Source of the DNA: Bacteroidota bacterium
GTDB taxonomy: Bacteria; Bacteroidota; Bacteroidia; B-17B0; Aurantibacillaceae
Length of the DNA: 63,030 nt
Direction: 5' to 3'
NCBI GenBank assembly: GCA_021323535.1
Contig: JAJONO010000019.1
Span: 1-63,030 of the forward strand
The notes beneath the pieces were generated by a model that searched no databases, was not told the origin of the DNA, and saw only the letters and a list, made by a program, of their open reading frames with translations. Position 1 is the first letter of the stretch. Each line of letters begins with the position of its first letter. Shown one piece after another: positions 62,417 through 63,030 of the stretch. The position numbers and the translations under genes were made by a program.

Positions 62417-63030
62417 TAATAATCTTTTAGTATAGTTTTGAAAAGCGAATCAAGATCCACATTTCTTTCTTTTCTTCCCGGAAGAGAGTTAAATCTCTCT
62501 ACCGATAATTTTAATTGTTCAGAGATAAATGAATTTAATTCTTTCTCTGCCGGGTGAATATAACTTTCATTTTTGCCCGATTTTAATTCAATCAGTTCTT
62601 TTATTCTTGTCTTCAGACTTTCATCAAAGTTAAGTTCATTCACCATCGTCATAAATACAATCGGCGGAACAGTTTCTTTATCCATGATCCATTTACAGGC
62701 CAGGGTGGCACGCAAAGCGTAGAATAATTTCTTGAGCTTCACTTCGTCTTTTCCTTCCACATCGGCAAAACTGTTCTTGGCCATTCCGAGATAATGGTGC
62801 ATTCCCGCAATAGGAGCAAAACATTTTTCAGAATAGTTCTTCAGAACAGAAGCAATGTTTTTTTCTTCATGATAAACAATGGGCGACTGAACCCGTTCAA
62901 GTAAAGCGCCGTTCGACTTCCACATGAGCTTGAGACATTTTTTAATATCCCAGCCTGTTATGTCGAGATCGCCATTATCGAGCATCATTTCGATGGTGTC
63001 TTTTTTATCCCCAAGGGAAAGGTACCAATC
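62416..63030 (-). CDS. Nucleotidyltransferase paralogue, C-terminal part (cut by window end)
   Basis: Open to the right window edge; the reading WYLSLGDKKDTIEMMLDNGDLDITGWDIKKCLKLMWKSNGALLERVQSPIVYH is typical of the YcgL-like family, so the NTase domain lies outside. The Met at 62988 is internal and not the start. Paired with the next gene through a TAATG overlap. Confidence 0.85.
   Translation of the reverse strand, partial: DWYLSLGDKKDTIEMMLDNGDLDITGWDIKKCLKLMWKSNGALLERVQSPIVYHEEKNIASVLKNYSEKCFAPIAGMHHYLGMAKNSFADVEGKDEVKLKKLFYALRATLACKWIMDKETVPPIVFMTMVNELNFDESLKTRIKELIELKSGKNESYIHPAEKELNSFISEQLKLSVERFNSLPGRKERNVDLDSLFKTILKDY

Noticed and set aside
1-63030. rRNA, tRNA or integrase/attachment sites
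   Set aside because: None recognised on either strand by eye; a dedicated scan would be needed to exclude a tRNA fully.

Overview
The window reads as a chromosome segment of a member of the Bacteroidota. The evidence is the several large secreted proteins ending in type IX secretion (T9SS) type A sorting domains, the AT-rich intergenic DNA, promoters of the TTTG / TAnnTTTG type, a pntAB transhydrogenase and sucAB pair of the usual Bacteroidota form, and an IS200-like REP-associated transposase with palindromic repeats. No rRNA, tRNA or CRISPR array was found. Genus-level placement is not possible from the sequence alone.

Layout. 1-2.1 kb: the N-terminal part of a PKD-repeat secreted protein and a secreted M43-like peptidase with a broken zinc motif. 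2.2-6.2 kb: sucA-sucB (2-oxoglutarate dehydrogenase E1 and E2). 6.3-10.6 kb: a T9SS protein, a secreted YciI-like protein and three unknown small proteins. 10.6-17.7 kb: a membrane and MoxR cluster (RDD, SpoIIM-like, membrane protein, DUF4129, DUF4350, MoxR ATPase, DUF58). 17.7-22.1 kb: a giant T9SS protein with BNR/sortilin-like and Ig-like repeats. 22.2-25.2 kb: pntA-pntB. 25.4-26.0 kb: an ORF6N gene surrounded by a palindrome family. 26.1-32.2 kb: an accessory operon of two unknown paralogues, a nitrilase-like enzyme, a GH25 muramidase with an internal membrane anchor and small proteins. 32.5-35.0 kb: a two-component system with a membrane protein and a small protein. 35.1-36.1 kb: trmD and DUF3820. 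37.2-38.2 kb: a broken REP-associated transposase and a tandem REP array. 38.2-42.9 kb: type III restriction-modification with a divergent HTH gene. 43.0-45.3 kb: a TPR-SpoIIE phosphatase. 45.4-48.3 kb: patatin, amidase and membrane protein. 48.4-56.7 kb: a Nudix-regulator cluster. 56.8-63.0 kb: a VWA lipoprotein, DUF2306, a secreted protein, a YHYH T9SS protein and two nucleotidyltransferases, the last cut by the window end.

The most interesting system is at 48.4-56.7 kb. A Nudix protein with a winged-helix tail and an intact Nudix box is followed by a likely operon: SPFH scaffold, NAD-kinase-like protein, J-domain/pseudokinase, VWA protein, divergent adenylosuccinate synthetase and a three-domain fusion (inactive isochorismatase-like + APH-type kinase + dual-specificity phosphatase). 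Four copies of one 21-bp palindrome, TTTGTGT-N7-ACACAA(A/T), lie only in front of the regulator and of the operon. Two of them overlap TAnnTTTG promoter boxes, so the whole set looks like one regulon answering to an NAD- or ADP-ribose-like nucleotide. That ligand and the purpose (nucleotide stress, repair or defence signalling) are inference.

A second accessory unit (26.1-32.2 kb) carries a repeated upstream element, CCGAAAA-N7/8-GAGTAGG, before three of its genes, a short ORF resembling a piece of the paralogues, and a hexanucleotide repeat next to one start codon.
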